Positions 11,591-23,781 of a DNA stretch of 64,000 nucleotides are shown one piece after another. Source of the DNA: Sisyra terminalis (Eukaryota; Arthropoda; Insecta; Neuroptera; Sisyridae). The notes under the pieces were generated by a model. That model did no database searches, was not told the DNA's origin, and saw only the letters and a list, made by a program, of their open reading frames with translations. Where the stretch lies: positions 52,651,080 to 52,715,079 of the forward strand of contig OY292276.1 in assembly GCA_958496175.1 (NCBI GenBank). Direction: 5' to 3'. The position numbers and the translations under genes were made by a program. Numbering within the stretch: the first letter of the stretch is position 1; the number at the start of each line of letters is the position of its first letter.

Positions 11591-13389
11591 AACCGAAAAA
11601 TTTTAAACGTCCTCATCAAATTCAATGTTCTCTTTGACTGTGTTTTTTTTTCTCTATTCGAAAACTCATTAAGGTCGAACAAATTGTATCTCTTCATCGT
11701 TGAAATAGCTAGAAAAGGCCACGGTCCATAATTTGACACGACAAAATTACTTTTAAAAGTCTAATAATAAGGGTTTAAGCCCGCCTCGTTGATTCAACAC
11801 TCCTCCGGTACCAATTATCGTCTGCAGACCACGTAAAGATTCTGTCATTTATTTCGAATCATTAAGGCGGTTTATTTTATTTCCCAAGATTGCCCTTTGA
11901 GAAAAATAAAACCTGTTTATAGTCATTTTTAACTTTATTTATTTTGTGTAATGATGGTGAAATATAAATGTTTATTACATGCCCATTTATAATAATTGAA
12001 GAAGAAGAAGAAAAATCATCTTGAAAAAAAAATGAAGTTGTAATGAATTTAAATTGTACTCTTCTTTTTTTTTCTTATTAAATTCCTTTGTGATTTAATA
12101 ACTCCTTCCCATATGTTGTGAATGAATTCAAATATTGAGTTTAATATCTTTAAACTTGGCTTATCTTATCAAAAATTAGATAATTCTAAGTTAAGATTGT
12201 ATGTTTGAATGGTGGTTATACATGCGTAGATAACACACGTTATGAATGAAATATTTAAATCATTGATAAAAATTTAGTGCACTAAGCATAAGTGGTGAGA
12301 TTTTTAATTTTCAATTCTAAGAATTTTTGTACACTATGTATTGAAAATGTGATTTTATTTTTTCTGAGATAAGATTTCTTTATCTTATTATAGCTAGGGA
12401 AAAAGAAACCTATTATTTTTACGTCCATTATTCAGGCTTCATTAAAACATGGTAAACATTCATTCTATGAAATTCAAAACTATACCATTTATTTTTGATT
12501 ATTCATTTTTGCTTATTGGTAAAAAAATAAAGTATCTACTGAATTATTAAGGGGTTGCAACAGCATATAGAAAAATGAGCAAATCGCTAAAGATTTCCTC
12601 TAAATTTCGGCAGTTTTTGGATAGTTGGTCCATAGAAATAAAGACGTTAAATAATGGTTATTGTAGACTGTTAAGTGATAATAAGTTTCTCGGTTCAACT
12701 GATAAGAAACTTGTAATCGATTATTTTGGTTAACATTTTTTGAAAAAAAGGCAAAACGGATAACAATCGCTTGGTGCCAACTCCAAACTATAAGTTGGAT
12801 GGTTATTCTCAAAGTTAGAGATCATACTACATCTCATAGAGATGTAGTATAGAGCAGTGGTTCCGAAAGATAATTGAACTCCGATCCATTTAATACAAAT
12901 TTCCAATCTTGGGACCTATTCAATATTCTCTCACGGCTCATAGTTTGAGAAATACTGGTATAGAGGACTCATGTTTAACGTTATTTGGAACACTTACTAT
13001 TTCGAAAATCCAATTTTTCTCCAACAGTTATTTCACTTCAACGAAAGTGGTCGAAAATTTATCACTTGAAAATTAGTTGAAAATTTCATGATAACATATC
13101 TGCTTGATCAATATAAGCTGAAAGATATAGGATCTCCGAGATTTGATGTGGTTCATTGGCTATAAAGAAAGTATTTGTTATATACAACATGAGTACTCTA
13201 TATTACATCCTTGTGGATGGAACACAATATCTCATCCATTGGTCAATTCTATTGACCAATCGCTATTTCCGATAGATTCGATTTCGAGAAAAAGATATTA
13301 AAAATAAACTTTTGACTATTGAACTTCGAAACATCCAGTACTACCATATACATAGTAAAATTTTCCCGATTGTTTATCTTTTTTTGCAT
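11591..13389. other. non-coding stretch with one short hairpin
   Basis: No gene recognised. A short GAA microsatellite lies near 12,001. A perfect 12-bp stem with a 3-base loop occupies 12,824-12,850 (ATACTACATCTC / GAGATGTAGTAT). Confidence 0.45.
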
Positions 13390-13720
13390 AAAACATATAG
13401 TGGTCTTATTTACGTAATATAATTTACAGAAGTAAACTAAATACATAAATTTGAACAAAAGTTCAAACAAAGAAATTACTAGCGTATTTTCTAGATACGT
13501 ATGTTGATTGCCAGGCAATCTTCATTAATGGTCATCAAGTAGTATTGGATCGCGCTGTAATAGCTATTTGATGAGTCACATTGCTTGGCAATCGAAATAA
13601 GTATCTGGGCAATACGTCAAAAATACGTTTTGTTAAAGCTTTTGTTCAAATTTACGTTTATAGTTTATTTCTGTAAATTATATTTCATAAATAAGACCAC
13701 AATATATTTCATATATAGTA
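13390..13720. mobile_element. foldback/MITE with ~150-bp inverted arms
   Basis: The segment from about 13,395 to 13,540 is inverted and imperfectly repeated at about 13,565-13,715. Matching blocks include GTGGTCTTATTTA, ATATAATTTACAGAA and GATTGCCA/GGCAATC. The arms differ by substitutions and short indels. No transposase and no certain target duplication were found. Confidence 0.7.
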
Positions 13721-13929
13721 TAGATAGCCTTTAACTGTTGATATTTTCGATTGCAATTTTTGAATGAGATACATTTAATTTTATTGAAAATCAGTTACTT
13801 CTTGTAACTATGAGCCACTTACTGGTGGTAAGAATGTATTGATAAAGGACCTTACAGTGGATCCATGGTACATCCATTAGTTGGTATCCTCATTTTGAGT
13901 AGCTTTTGGCCGTTTTTATTCACTAGAAA

Positions 13930-14610
13930 ATTAATTGTTGAATTGGCGTAGGTTTCCACTTAGAGAGCCTATAGTGAGCCTCATTCTTTGGCCCAATTAT
14001 AATCTAAATCATCCTTCTTTTTTTTAAATCCTGGTGAAGGGTTTCATCTGTTACATACCACGGTGCATCTGCACTTTTTCATAGAGTTTTAGATTGACTT
14101 CTGAAGTATAACGATAGAAGATTTACTTACTAAAGCCCAGAGTTCCAATCCATTGGACCATATTGGAGTTATGCCAACCTTGGCTTAAAGGATTTTGTTT
14201 TCTATTGACATTTTTGACCCTTTGTTCATAAGTCAATACAATCGTTTGAATTTTTGCATTGTCTGGAATCTTTTTTTGGCAATTTAGATTCTCCAGGTTA
14301 GCCTTTTGTCAAAGTGGAGTCCTAGATATTTCAATAATTCTGGTTCTAGAATATCCTTGCCTTTTTAATAAATTGTTGGATAGTTACTCTTTTTAAGGGT
14401 GAAGTTAACAGGAGCAATTTTTGTTTCATCTAATTTAATCCTCCACTTTGTCTTTTCTAGATTTCTGGAAAGTTAAGGCCATGTTGTAGATTTAGAAGAA
14501 TCCTTTCTTTTAGCCATTACGCCTATGTAATCAGCAAAGGTTCCTTTTTCAGTATCATCAATCGTTGGCAAATCTGCGGTTTACAAAAGATAAAGAATGA
14601 AGACCAGATT
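13930..14610 (-). pseudogene. Jockey-type non-LTR retrotransposon RT remnant
   Basis: Translation of the - strand, allowing frame breaks, gives the end of a Jockey-clade reverse transcriptase. It includes ADLPTIDDTEKGTFADYIGV (aligning to the TFADDTA active-site region, with the catalytic D-D pair degraded), then TTWP...KTKWRIKLDETK, then a thumb-like segment. It ends with DAPWYVTDETLHQ at about 14,038-14,072, which matches the conserved end of this family. Multiple stops and frameshifts show it is dead. The 5' part and the gag-like ORF are absent. Confidence 0.75.
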
Positions 14611-15690
14611 ACTACTGATTTTTTTTTATAAAACTTTTAATTTCAAACTAATAGATCTATTTCAAAAAGTAATGATATTACGAGGAAATCACTAAAAAAA
14701 GGAATGCACACTGAGGGAAGATTCTAATATTTATATTTATTTATATGAGATCCTTTTTTTTAATATAAAGTGTAGAGTGATGGAAAACTTCATTTTAATT
14801 AAGTAGAAACAATTATTGTCTTTCATAAAAAATTCTTCCCCAAAAGTTTTCGTCACATTCGTAACATTAGACGGCATATATTTTCGCGGGATGAAAGTGA
14901 GTTTTGAAGTGATATTTGATTTAATTAAATGTATACGCGTGGCAAAATATTTGAGGGATATTCGATCGTGTCGTTGGCTAAACTAAATATTTACTTTCTG
15001 CCGAAACGATGAATTCATTACACAGCCTCGATAATTTCCAAGTTCTTATTAACCAAGAATGGTTTCATTGAGTTTCGAATTTAATTTCGTATCTTCTGGT
15101 CTATATAAGCGGATATGAGGAGTTATCTCAAAATAATTTCCCAAGAAACTCTCAAATTGTATTATGTAGAATCTTGTTTGTAATCTACAAATAGTTTGCA
15201 GCACTGCACACGTGGGGCAATATTGTCTTAGCGTCAAATTAATTGTTCATAGATCATTTGAAACGATGTAAACTTTGCGAATTAATTACAATAAACGGAA
15301 CATTTTCGCGTGTCGTAGCAAAATACGCGCTACTATGTTCGTATAGAGGAGAATGTGAAGAATTGGAGCAATTTCTTGTGCGGGAATTTGTTTCCGTAAT
15401 TTATGCATGGAAATGTATTGTGTCGTACTTGAGGGAAAGAATGGCTTGATTTATTGTGTTTTCATTATATTTTTAAATTTTGTCTTCACTTCGTTTTTTG
15501 CTACTCTGATTTCTTTTTTATTCGTTTTTTTTCTCATTAAATTGAAAATGGGCTCTAATTTATGTAGTACAATTGTGGTCCACAAAATTTTAGGTCTTGC
15601 ATTAATGGACGAAACTGGAACTTGAAGGCTGAAACACTAATTATCAATGTTAAAAAAAAATCGTTTTTTTAAACTTTTATTTAATATTCA
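14611..15690. other. non-coding stretch, locally CpG-richer, TATA-like string
   Basis: Between about 14,860 and 15,430 CG dinucleotides are clearly more frequent than in the flanks, and a TATATAAG string lies at 15,102-15,109. Short open frames (15,243-15,449 and 15,407-15,625) have no recognised relatives. This could be an intronic promoter or enhancer, or simply a slowly decaying region. Confidence 0.3.
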
Positions 15691-15695
15691 AATTA

Positions 15696-15729
15696 GCTAC
15701 GTTTCGTTACGTATCGTAACTTCCTCAGG
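15696..15729 (-). ncRNA. hammerhead-like core motif (candidate)
   Basis: On the - strand it reads CCTGAGGAA, stem GTTACG/CGTAAC with loop ATA, then GAAACGTAGC. CTGAGGA fits CUGANGA. The 6-bp stem differs in sequence from the stem at 9117-9152 yet is fully paired, which is a covariation-like signal. A perfect hairpin (about 15,751-15,787) follows on the other side. The cleavage site is not identified. Confidence 0.4.
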
Positions 15730-15789
15730 CTTCTATAAAAAAAATTAAAATAATTACAAAATATGTCAATCATATTTTGTAATTATTGT

Positions 15790-16205
15790 CTGAATTGTAT
15801 TATTAATTATTGTCTGAATATTCTGAATTGTCTTCTTATTTAATAAAAGCTGAAATGTGAATTTTATCATCTATTGTAAAAAAAATGTTTACAAAGTGTA
15901 GGGATAAACTACAGTACAATATAGTTTTAGGGAGATTTCCGGTATGTTTCTGAATTGTGCAAAATAAATTTGGAAAATTTTCCTTGATAAAATACTAATA
16001 TGCTTTCTATTAGCTATGCAAATATATTTGCTTTTTTGTTATAGAAAATAAGTTCAAAGTTCATAGATTCAAAGCTCAAAGCTTTACCTCAACAGTGAAT
16101 GCATAGTTCTTACTAATTACTATCAAAGAAAACTACTCAACTATCCTTTGATAATACTTATTAAAAAATACATTCATTATAGTCTAAGATCCGGCTTCGA
16201 AACTA
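15790..16205. other. non-coding stretch
   Basis: AT-rich sequence without recognised features between a small hairpin and the mariner element. Confidence 0.4.
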
Positions 16206-17099
16206 TTAGGTTGTTCGGAAAGGCAATTTTCGTATAGTGAATAAAAATTTTATTAAATTATATATTGGCCATTCTGGTGCAATACTTTTTGCCATTTTTC
16301 TGACGGTAGTATGATTCTTCACTGAAAAAAATTTTGTTCTTTTTTTAAGCCAAAAACTGTTCTTGGGGGATTTTTGACTTCCTCATTTGAAGTAAAGGAT
16401 TTACCGTCTAAAAGATTTTGGAGTGGTCAAAACCATTAATAAACCGAAGGTGCCAGATCTGTAGAATATGATGGGTGTGGCATTTTATTTCATTCAAGCT
16501 TGTAAAAGCTTTTGGGAGGGCACAAAACTTGTATGAGGTCAAATTTCTCCCCATAAAAACATAGGGAACCCATATATCAAGGTTTGAGATTAATCCTAGG
16601 TCTTTCAAGTGGGTCATTAACAATTAAATTTGGTAAATTTTACCTTTTACCGATCTCACGTACTGTTATTCACCGATTTGCATCAACTAATGATTTCATT
16701 GTGACTTGATCAGCTTCAACCGGTCTTCCAGACCGTGGTGCATCTTCGACATCAAAATGGCCGAATCGAAATTTTACAAACTAGTTTTAGCACTGACGTG
16801 CTGCCAATACATCTTCTGCATATACATCGGTTAATATTTTCTTGATTGAACAGCATTTTACCTTTTCTATAGTGAAAAAGTAATATATGAGGAAAATTCT
16901 GGTTTCAGCTCTCCATATTTAAAAGGACATGCACCAAAAACTATTGCATAGAATCATTTGAGCTTTTTCACATACAAACCTTGCTATATTAGCTCTTAAA
17001 ACATACAATGATTATACGGCTTAGTTATAAAATCAGTGCAAAAAAATACAATTAAATCTTTTTTCGGGAAAAAACAAAATTACTTTCCGAACAACCCAA
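16206..17099 (-). mobile_element. mariner element, internally deleted, dead
   Basis: It is bounded by TA on each side (16,204-16,205; 17,100-17,101) and by terminal repeats TTAGGTTGTTCGGAAAG and CTTTCCGAACAACCCAA. The - strand encodes recognisable mariner transposase pieces. One is a helix-turn-helix segment (FRFGHFDVEDAPRSGRPVEA, about 16,700-16,790). After a deletion comes the C-terminal HPSYSTDLAPS block (about 16,450-16,480), followed by the usual end of the protein. At 894 bp it is shorter than the ~1.3 kb of intact mariners. The catalytic middle is missing and there are several stops. Confidence 0.9.
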
Positions 17100-17101
17100 T
17101 A

Positions 17102-18315
17102 GTACTTGAATAATGTAGATAATCAAAATCTAATTTTTAAGTATTTCTACAAGAGCAGGAGGGAAATAATTTTTCATATTACCTGCTAGTATTGTTAATT
17201 ATAATATTATCAATTAACTTTTAGAGAAACATTTCGTTTATATCTGAAATATTAATTTATAGGTTCTGGTTTGCTTAGCATTTTACACTACTTTGAACCA
17301 TGTAATAATAACAATTCAAATAAAATTTACTTTATTTTTCTTCAATCATTTTCTAGCTATATTTAACAAAAATAACAAGCAAAAATCATTCAATTAAAAA
17401 ACAGAAATATTCGTGAAATGAACATTTAAAATGGTTTTATTTATAGAATTTCAATCATTTCACAATTACCTGTTCAACGAATATAATATACTTCTCGCAT
17501 TTTGGGTGTATTGAAGCAAGAAATTCGTGTATTAGCTACGGAATTAATAAATATATTTTACAATCCGGCGATTTTATGCCTTATATGTTACGAAACATTA
17601 AAAAAATGTTAATTGAGTCTAGTAGATAATAACATTGGGGATTTAAAGAAAAAAAAAAAATTCTTTGGCGTTGATTGATACAGTTAAATTATTACGTCAA
17701 AAAGGATTGGTTTTCTTTTTCGTGGCATATATCATTTTTTTTTTGACTTTGACATATTATTATAATAAATACTAATTTTCTTCTCTACGGAAAATAAAAC
17801 GTGATAATTCCAACGAGGAAGATCCACAATAAATCATGGTTTGCAATAAACGCACATTTTATAACTCCGAAACACGCAATAAGAGAAAATTGGTCGTTGA
17901 AACTATGCGCATTTTTTCATCTAAACCTGAAATCTAAGCAATAGAATAAAAAGGAAATTGTTGTTGGTGTTTATTGTTAATTGTGAAATTTCATAACTGG
18001 AATACTATAATATATTAATTATTTTAATTATGATTACAATTAATTCCGATGATTAGCATTGCTTTCAAAATTTCAACATTACATTGAAGTAAAGTCAGGA
18101 AGAGGTGAGGTTGTTTGGATTTCACAAAATTGTTTTGATTAGAATCTTCATAAAGAGTGAAATTGTCAAGTGGTTTATATCATAATTGGTCTTATTAAAG
18201 TGATTAATGTACCTGTTCGGATTATTATGAAATTAGGTAGAGGGTTAATTACTTACTGGTTTTTTAAGTGGTATCATATTTTAAGGTAAAATATTATAAA
18301 ACATACAGTAAACCC
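17102..18315. other. non-coding stretch
   Basis: AT-rich DNA with no recognised gene or repeat. Confidence 0.4.
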
Positions 18316-18492
18316 TTCATTATATGCGCCGTTTATTTTGAAAGTGAGCTAAGTCCATTTTAAGAACAATAATTTCTGAAAACTTAGCAGTTAAATAATT
18401 TACATACTTTGTTCTAGTTACAAGAAGATTCACCATATAGACCATCCTTGAAATGGACTAACGCCACTTTCAAAATAAACGAGTCATATGAC
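18316..18492. mobile_element. small inverted-repeat MITE
   Basis: Inverted ends of about 35-40 bp face each other. The left is CGTTTATTTTGAAAGTGAGC followed by TAAGTCCATTTT; the right is the imperfect reverse complement (GAAATGGACTAACGCCACTT then TCAAAATAAACG). The total is about 180 bp and non-coding. The target duplication is not clear. Confidence 0.65.
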
Positions 18493-19056
18493 TGCCGTTT
18501 AATCGGGTGTCGCTTATAATCCGGAATGCTAGATATAATTGTATGGAAATGTGAAAATGGGAAAAAAAATTCATTTGGTTAACATATGGTGACATGTTGG
18601 TTCTTCACAATTTGTAGAACTACAACTTGCAAATATTTTATAGTCTAACAAATTCCATAAAACTGTAGTTACTATTAATATATGCGCTTGTTACAATTAT
18701 CAACTCTTTTATTACTATACTCCATGATATAAATTTTTCGATCATTTATGAGTTCAAAACATTTTCTGGAAAACTATGAAATTAAATTTCCCACTGTATT
18801 TCTTTAGATAATTGTCATTTATAAATCAATATTTTCTCAATATAATAATTTTCTTGAAAAAAAATATATTTTCTTATTATTGAAGTTATAGTAAATGCAC
18901 TCCGGGGATCTTGAGTGAGTTAGGATCTCTGGGATTTCAGGGAATTAAAATATACAAAATTTGAGAGAAAAAAATTATTTATTATCGTTTGTTTCGAGAA
19001 TTACATAGATTCTTTTAAAAATTCACTTTCTATAATTTAATTTTTTATTTTTACAG
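18493..19056. other. intron sequence before exon 1 of the visible gene
   Basis: AT-rich, ending in a pyrimidine-rich tract and TTACAG acceptor at 19,051-19,056. No coding sequence was found that would supply the missing N-terminal part of the Rap exchange factor. Confidence 0.5.
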
Positions 19057-19132
19057 TTTTGGAAAACGTTCGGGGGGAAGTTCCCGCCGACCAAATGAAT
19101 GTTTCGTGCTTGAGCCGTCCGAGATGATTGTC
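19057..19132 (+). CDS. Gef26: PDZ-GEF/RapGEF2 exon: end of first cNMP-binding-like domain
   Basis: First recognised exon of a Rap1 guanine nucleotide exchange factor of the PDZ-GEF family, which converts Rap1-GDP to Rap1-GTP at junctions and membranes. The 25 codons read FGKRSGGSSRR...ECFVLEPSEMIV, the conserved end of the family's first cNMP-binding-like domain. The exon begins after TTACAG and completes a split codon (needs two bases from upstream). It ends at GTC|GTAAGT, so the next exon starts in phase 0. The exons encoding the rest of this domain were not found in 1-19,056 and presumably lie upstream of the window. Symbol follows the Drosophila orthologue. Confidence 0.9.
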
Positions 19133-21585
19133 GTAAGTACCCATTTAAGTAAATATTTATATTTTAATGGTTTCAAACCAAAATGAAGTTATTGTGGGAT
19201 CACAATTTATTGAAATCTAATGAAAGAAAAAGAGTTAAATTTGGTTCTTTTATGGGTCTTATAAATTATATCTCTGAGGGTTACTATCGAAGTTGTAAGA
19301 TTTATTCCACGAATTCTTTAAACTTTCAAGATCAATACTTTGTTCATACTTGTCGGTATATACGATTAAAAGAAGAAGCCTCTTAATTCATCATTCTGGG
19401 AGCCTCTTTTAAGAGTTCCCCTGCGCTGCATACTAAAAAAATTTTTGCCCTAGCTTTGTTACTAGATCTAATTGGTCAGGTGTGTCTCTGAGATAAATCG
19501 CACTAGAAAACCAATTCAATCTTTATATATATTTCCCAGCACATATTTTGGTGTCCCAAGAGAGCTGAGATTAGGGATGCAAACTATACATAGATTTTTT
19601 CAAACATTGATATATCGTTCATAAACTTCGATATTTTTAACATCGATATTTCTTTTTTCAAAATATCGATATTCTAGTATCGATGTTTTTATGAGCAACG
19701 TTGCATCCTTATCTGCGACGGCTTTGATCCATAGCTGGCTAAACAAATAAAATGTGGAAGGCATTTTACTCTTCCCTGTCGCATTTCCTGAATTCACTTG
19801 AATCTATCCCTATAATTTGGAGATGTTTTCTCAAATTGCAATATCCTGATAATAGACCTACCAGCATTCTCATATCCTTCCTTACTAGATTGAGAAGTCT
19901 TTTATTATGGTCTTTAGATGCCTTTTTGTAGATATACCGAAATTTTGGGGCTCTAGTTATGTCTGATAGTCGTTTATGTGATTCTCCTGTAAAAAATCAG
20001 GGTGTTCAATGGTCAAGAATAAAAATTTAGGGAAATTAGTATTTAATGGTGATCACAAGCCTGGAATTATCAGGAAAATTTTAAACCATTTCTCGATTAG
20101 TGATCCGATTTTACTTAGCTTTAAACTCGTTCAAAATAATCTTCCGAAGAATAAATGTACCAAGTTTGATCAAAATATGTTGAAAACTATAGGAGCTATA
20201 CTATATGGTATATACTTTCTTAAAGAATGATATTTTTGGAACCTATCCTACTAATTAATACATGTGATAGAAAAGTTGGGTGAGAATTTCACCATGAAGA
20301 CAAATATAATAGTTTCAAGTTATGGTAAAATATCAAAATTATCCTGGAAAACCTGGAATTAAAGGAAATTTTTAATTTTTTCTCTATTGTCACCTTGATC
20401 TAATATTTAGATTGGAAAGCTGTAGACGACATCATAAATAAGCACATTACATAAAGAATCTACGTTGAATAATGTAACTTGAAGTAACCTTTCAATTTAC
20501 CATCTCACACCACTTAAATAGGTTGACGTGTAAACCTTGTCAATTTAAAAAAAAGGAGCAGAATTTTTGTATATAGAACAATTCTCAATCTCTTACAAAC
20601 AATCGTAGAATAATTGGTTTCATAACTTTTGAGAAAAGGACTTTACCATTTTAGTACCTACTTAACCTATTTAAAGTATGCTCCCTTATTAGAAATCTCA
20701 AAAGTAGGACGAAACCTTCAAAAAACCCTACAAAGTCAATAGAAATACAAAATTACAATCTTAAAAGTTAACGAATAAAAATTGTATTCGTCGAAAGAAC
20801 TTAAACAAAGTTTAAGAAAACTGCTTATGACTTTTTTTATTAACATTTCAAGGAGTTTTCCGAAAAATTTCTCGAGAAAAACTTTGAACTATTGTAAAGT
20901 TATCGCCACTTATTAGTTTTATGGAACTCGATAAACTTTACAACCATTTTCATAGCAAAAAATTGCTACAATTTTAATATTTTCTTATTGTTTCATTAGC
21001 GCGAAACTTGGACTTGATCCATGTGAATTTTTTAAATTAAACCCAGTTGAAATATATCGTAAATTATTCAAGATTGACTTTAAAGTTTTCGTTTCTATTT
21101 GTAAGTTTATTGGACAAGTTAAAAACCATGTTTTTTTAATTATCTGACAAACTTTGTTGGTAACTTTTGCCAATGAAAGTTTTATAAATTCGAATAGTAA
21201 ATTGGGAATGACTGAAAAATTAACCAAATATTGATTTCAGGAAGTCAATTTAATGATGGGACAACCGAATTGCTTAACCAAATAGAATGGTTATTCGATT
21301 ATTTAAAATGTTTCAATTTTAATCGAGTAATTTCATTAATTTCTCATTCGTTCAATCGTTTCCCCAATTCCTGAATGTGGTCTAATCAAATTATAAATTA
21401 AATTAAAATCGTTTAAATTGAATGCTTCTGAACCACGACCGTTTCGGTTTGTCGATTCCACAATTCAAAAACGAAATTATCGCTCATATTTTCATATTTA
21501 ACGGTTTTTGTTGTTTTATTCATTTTTAAATTTCAATTTTTAATCTTTTTTCACTCCCAAGACAATCCATATCCATCAAGGCATG
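19133..21585. other. intron, first part
   Basis: This is the beginning of a 13.8 kb intron. A cluster of TATCGAT-type words lies at about 19,610-19,690. No recognised gene or complete element lies in this part. Confidence 0.5.
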
Positions 21586-22137
21586 TAGGGGAGACCGGGT
21601 ACAAAAGTAACAATTTGTACTTTTACCTTGATTTCTGGCTGGGTGTTTTTATTGCCATTAAATGAAAATAACCATATATAAATTTACTTTATGTTCTTCA
21701 CAATAGTAACTTGATTTATTAAATTTTGGTGGGTTCTATATGAATAACATAGAGTTAAAAAAAATTGTCAGTTGTTACTTTCGACCACGTAGGCGGGTCG
21801 AAAGTAACAAGACTGCTAAGGGTTGCTAATGAAAACATAATACAAGTTAAATCAACAAATTACTTATTTCAAGACTTTACATTAATGATATAAACCAAAT
21901 TCAACATTTAAATACTCAAGAAAATATATATTTTAGGGAAATGAATCAATAGAATGCCGAGACAACGCATAAGAACTACTGCATGAAGAATTACCGACGC
22001 GGAAATGTATCGAAAACCATTCTATTGATGTACATATCCATAAAAATATGATGTTAGTAATAAAATCATTACGAGGACAAAAGTAACATATTACTTTTGT
22101 ACCCTAGGGGGCTATGTTACTTTTGTCCCCATTCTCA

Positions 22138-23263
22138 TCCTATATATAAATTGGCTATCTTGCCATGCGTCCGTGCAGAATGGGCTGTGCGCATGCGCTC
22201 TGTTATCCCCACTTACGCATTCAAAACGTTGGTAGGGCTACTCACTCACTAATGTATTTATTTGTGAATACGTATTTCGGATTTTCAGGTTTACAATATG
22301 TGAAAGCACAAAAACATAATGCTCATTTATAAACTTAAATGAACCTTTTTAGATATATCTACTTATCAAAGTTTAAATTTTTAAGCAGACCCTAAGTTTT
22401 TCTTTTTAATAATAAATCAACTTTGTTTTATATTAAGCAGTAATAACGTTTCGCTTTTAACGGACTTTGATTGATTATTATATTTGAAATTTGGATTGTT
22501 TATTAAATGTTAACCCTTACAAAGTTTGCTACCGTGTTTCACTCTTTTAGGGGAGGAATTATCGAAAGCCCTTTCTTATTATTTATCTGCATCGTAAAAG
22601 AAAAACACTTTCCAAATTTCATCGACACAAATGTGCACTTATATTTGAAAATACAATGTAAAATGAAAAAAAATAATGACCCTTATGTTAATTAACATGA
22701 CTAAAAAGCTATTTGATTTGTACAGTTGTACATACAAAATTATTGGAAATAGGGGGACAACGTGGAAATAAATTCGAATATTTTATTTATTTTCAATAAC
22801 AATAATTGGTTTTCAAATTGTTCTAAATACCGAAGAAAAGTTAGTATGTTTGAATTGCCAGTGAAATATATGGCAAAAAATTGCTACCTTAATCCTAGCC
22901 GAATATATAATTACTCCAGAGCACAACAATTGGTTCATAAAAAAATAGATTTTAAAAAGTTTGATTGTTGAAATACGAACCAAAATTTAAAATCGCCTAT
23001 TTGGTATAAGTACTACACATAAGTATTAAACTTTCATACTAATTTAGTGAAATGACGTTATTTAAAATGTTGTTATTAAAATGGTATTAAAAAAAACACT
23101 TATATTTTATTTCTTAATATAATTTTAGATAAACTTTTTTTTATATCAACAACACTGATTATTAAATTTAAAATTTCGATTGTTGATTAACTCTACATTA
23201 TCTCATATTAAACATTTTATTGAGATAAAACCTTTAGTTGCGAATGCAACGGGCAGCTACTAG
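22138..23263 (+). mobile_element. non-autonomous Helitron, copy 2
   Basis: Homologous throughout to 5383-6535. It starts TC after A (22,137), ends CTAG before T, and has the same 3' hairpin GTTGC-GAAT-GCAAC. The two copies differ by scattered substitutions and small indels (for example near 6105 versus 22,850), so neither is a very recent transposition from the other. No Rep/helicase is encoded. Confidence 0.85.
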
Positions 23264-23522
23264 TTTTTAATAAAACGTGTAATATAACCTTAAAACGGAA
23301 CGTGCTAGACAAAAATCAATTTAAACAATGTATTATTTATCTAATCAAGAATGGATTTGCAAACATTCGGATTGCTATGATCTTTTTACGACTATGTAAA
23401 CAATAAATAAGAAAACGTCGAAAAACTTACTTTTGGCTCGTTGAAACACATTACGTCCTATTATATAACCTAAAAACGCACTGCGCATGCGTCGACTTAA
23501 TGCGATTGAGGTGGGTGCTCTA

Positions 23523-23687
23523 CAAGGTTTATAAAATACACAGGTGGCCTCATGGTGGCTACGTGATGGATACGTGACGTATCCAGAAGAAATTCATATA
23601 TATCTTCAGACTGATTCAATTTCAAAATTCTTCGTATGACGTCATTTTTTTTCTAATGGAGCAACCTGTGTAGTTTACAACCCTTGG
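23523..23687. mobile_element. hAT-like MITE, copy 2
   Basis: A second copy of the 2428-2581 family, in opposite orientation, 165 bp long. It has terminal repeats CAAGGTTTATAAAATACACA and an 8-bp target duplication GTGCTCTA at 23,515-23,522 and 23,688-23,695. Two copies with two different 8-bp duplications make the element boundaries secure. Confidence 0.88.
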
Positions 23688-23781
23688 GTGCTCTAGGCTA
23701 TCACCTGATGGCAGCAAAACGACGTTCGCCCATTGGATAAACCTAGAAATCATTTGTTACTTTTATACCCAGTCTCCCCTA

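Larger units (their letters stand above)
21588..23779. mobile_element. TA-flanked MITE (GGGGAGAC ends) carrying two nested insertions
   Basis: The terminal inverted repeats begin GGGGAGACCGGGTACAAAAG (left) and, inverted, GGGGAGACTGGGTATAAAAG (right), with TA on both outer sides (21,586-21,587; 23,780-23,781). The motif ACTTTTGTACCC and its complement recur inside (around 22,080-22,130). A strong hairpin built from GTTACTTTCGACC and GGTCGAAAGTAAC lies at about 21,774-21,807. A Helitron (22,138-23,263) and a hAT-like MITE (23,523-23,687) are inserted within it. No transposase frame is present. Confidence 0.85.

Noticed and set aside
15243..15625. Two overlapping open frames
   Set aside because: They have no homology, no start context and no splice support, and their overlap in different frames suggests chance.
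19610..19690. DREF-type TATCGATA promoter cluster
   Set aside because: The words are imperfect, lie in a simple AT-rich stretch within a 13.8 kb intron, and no exon or start site is nearby.
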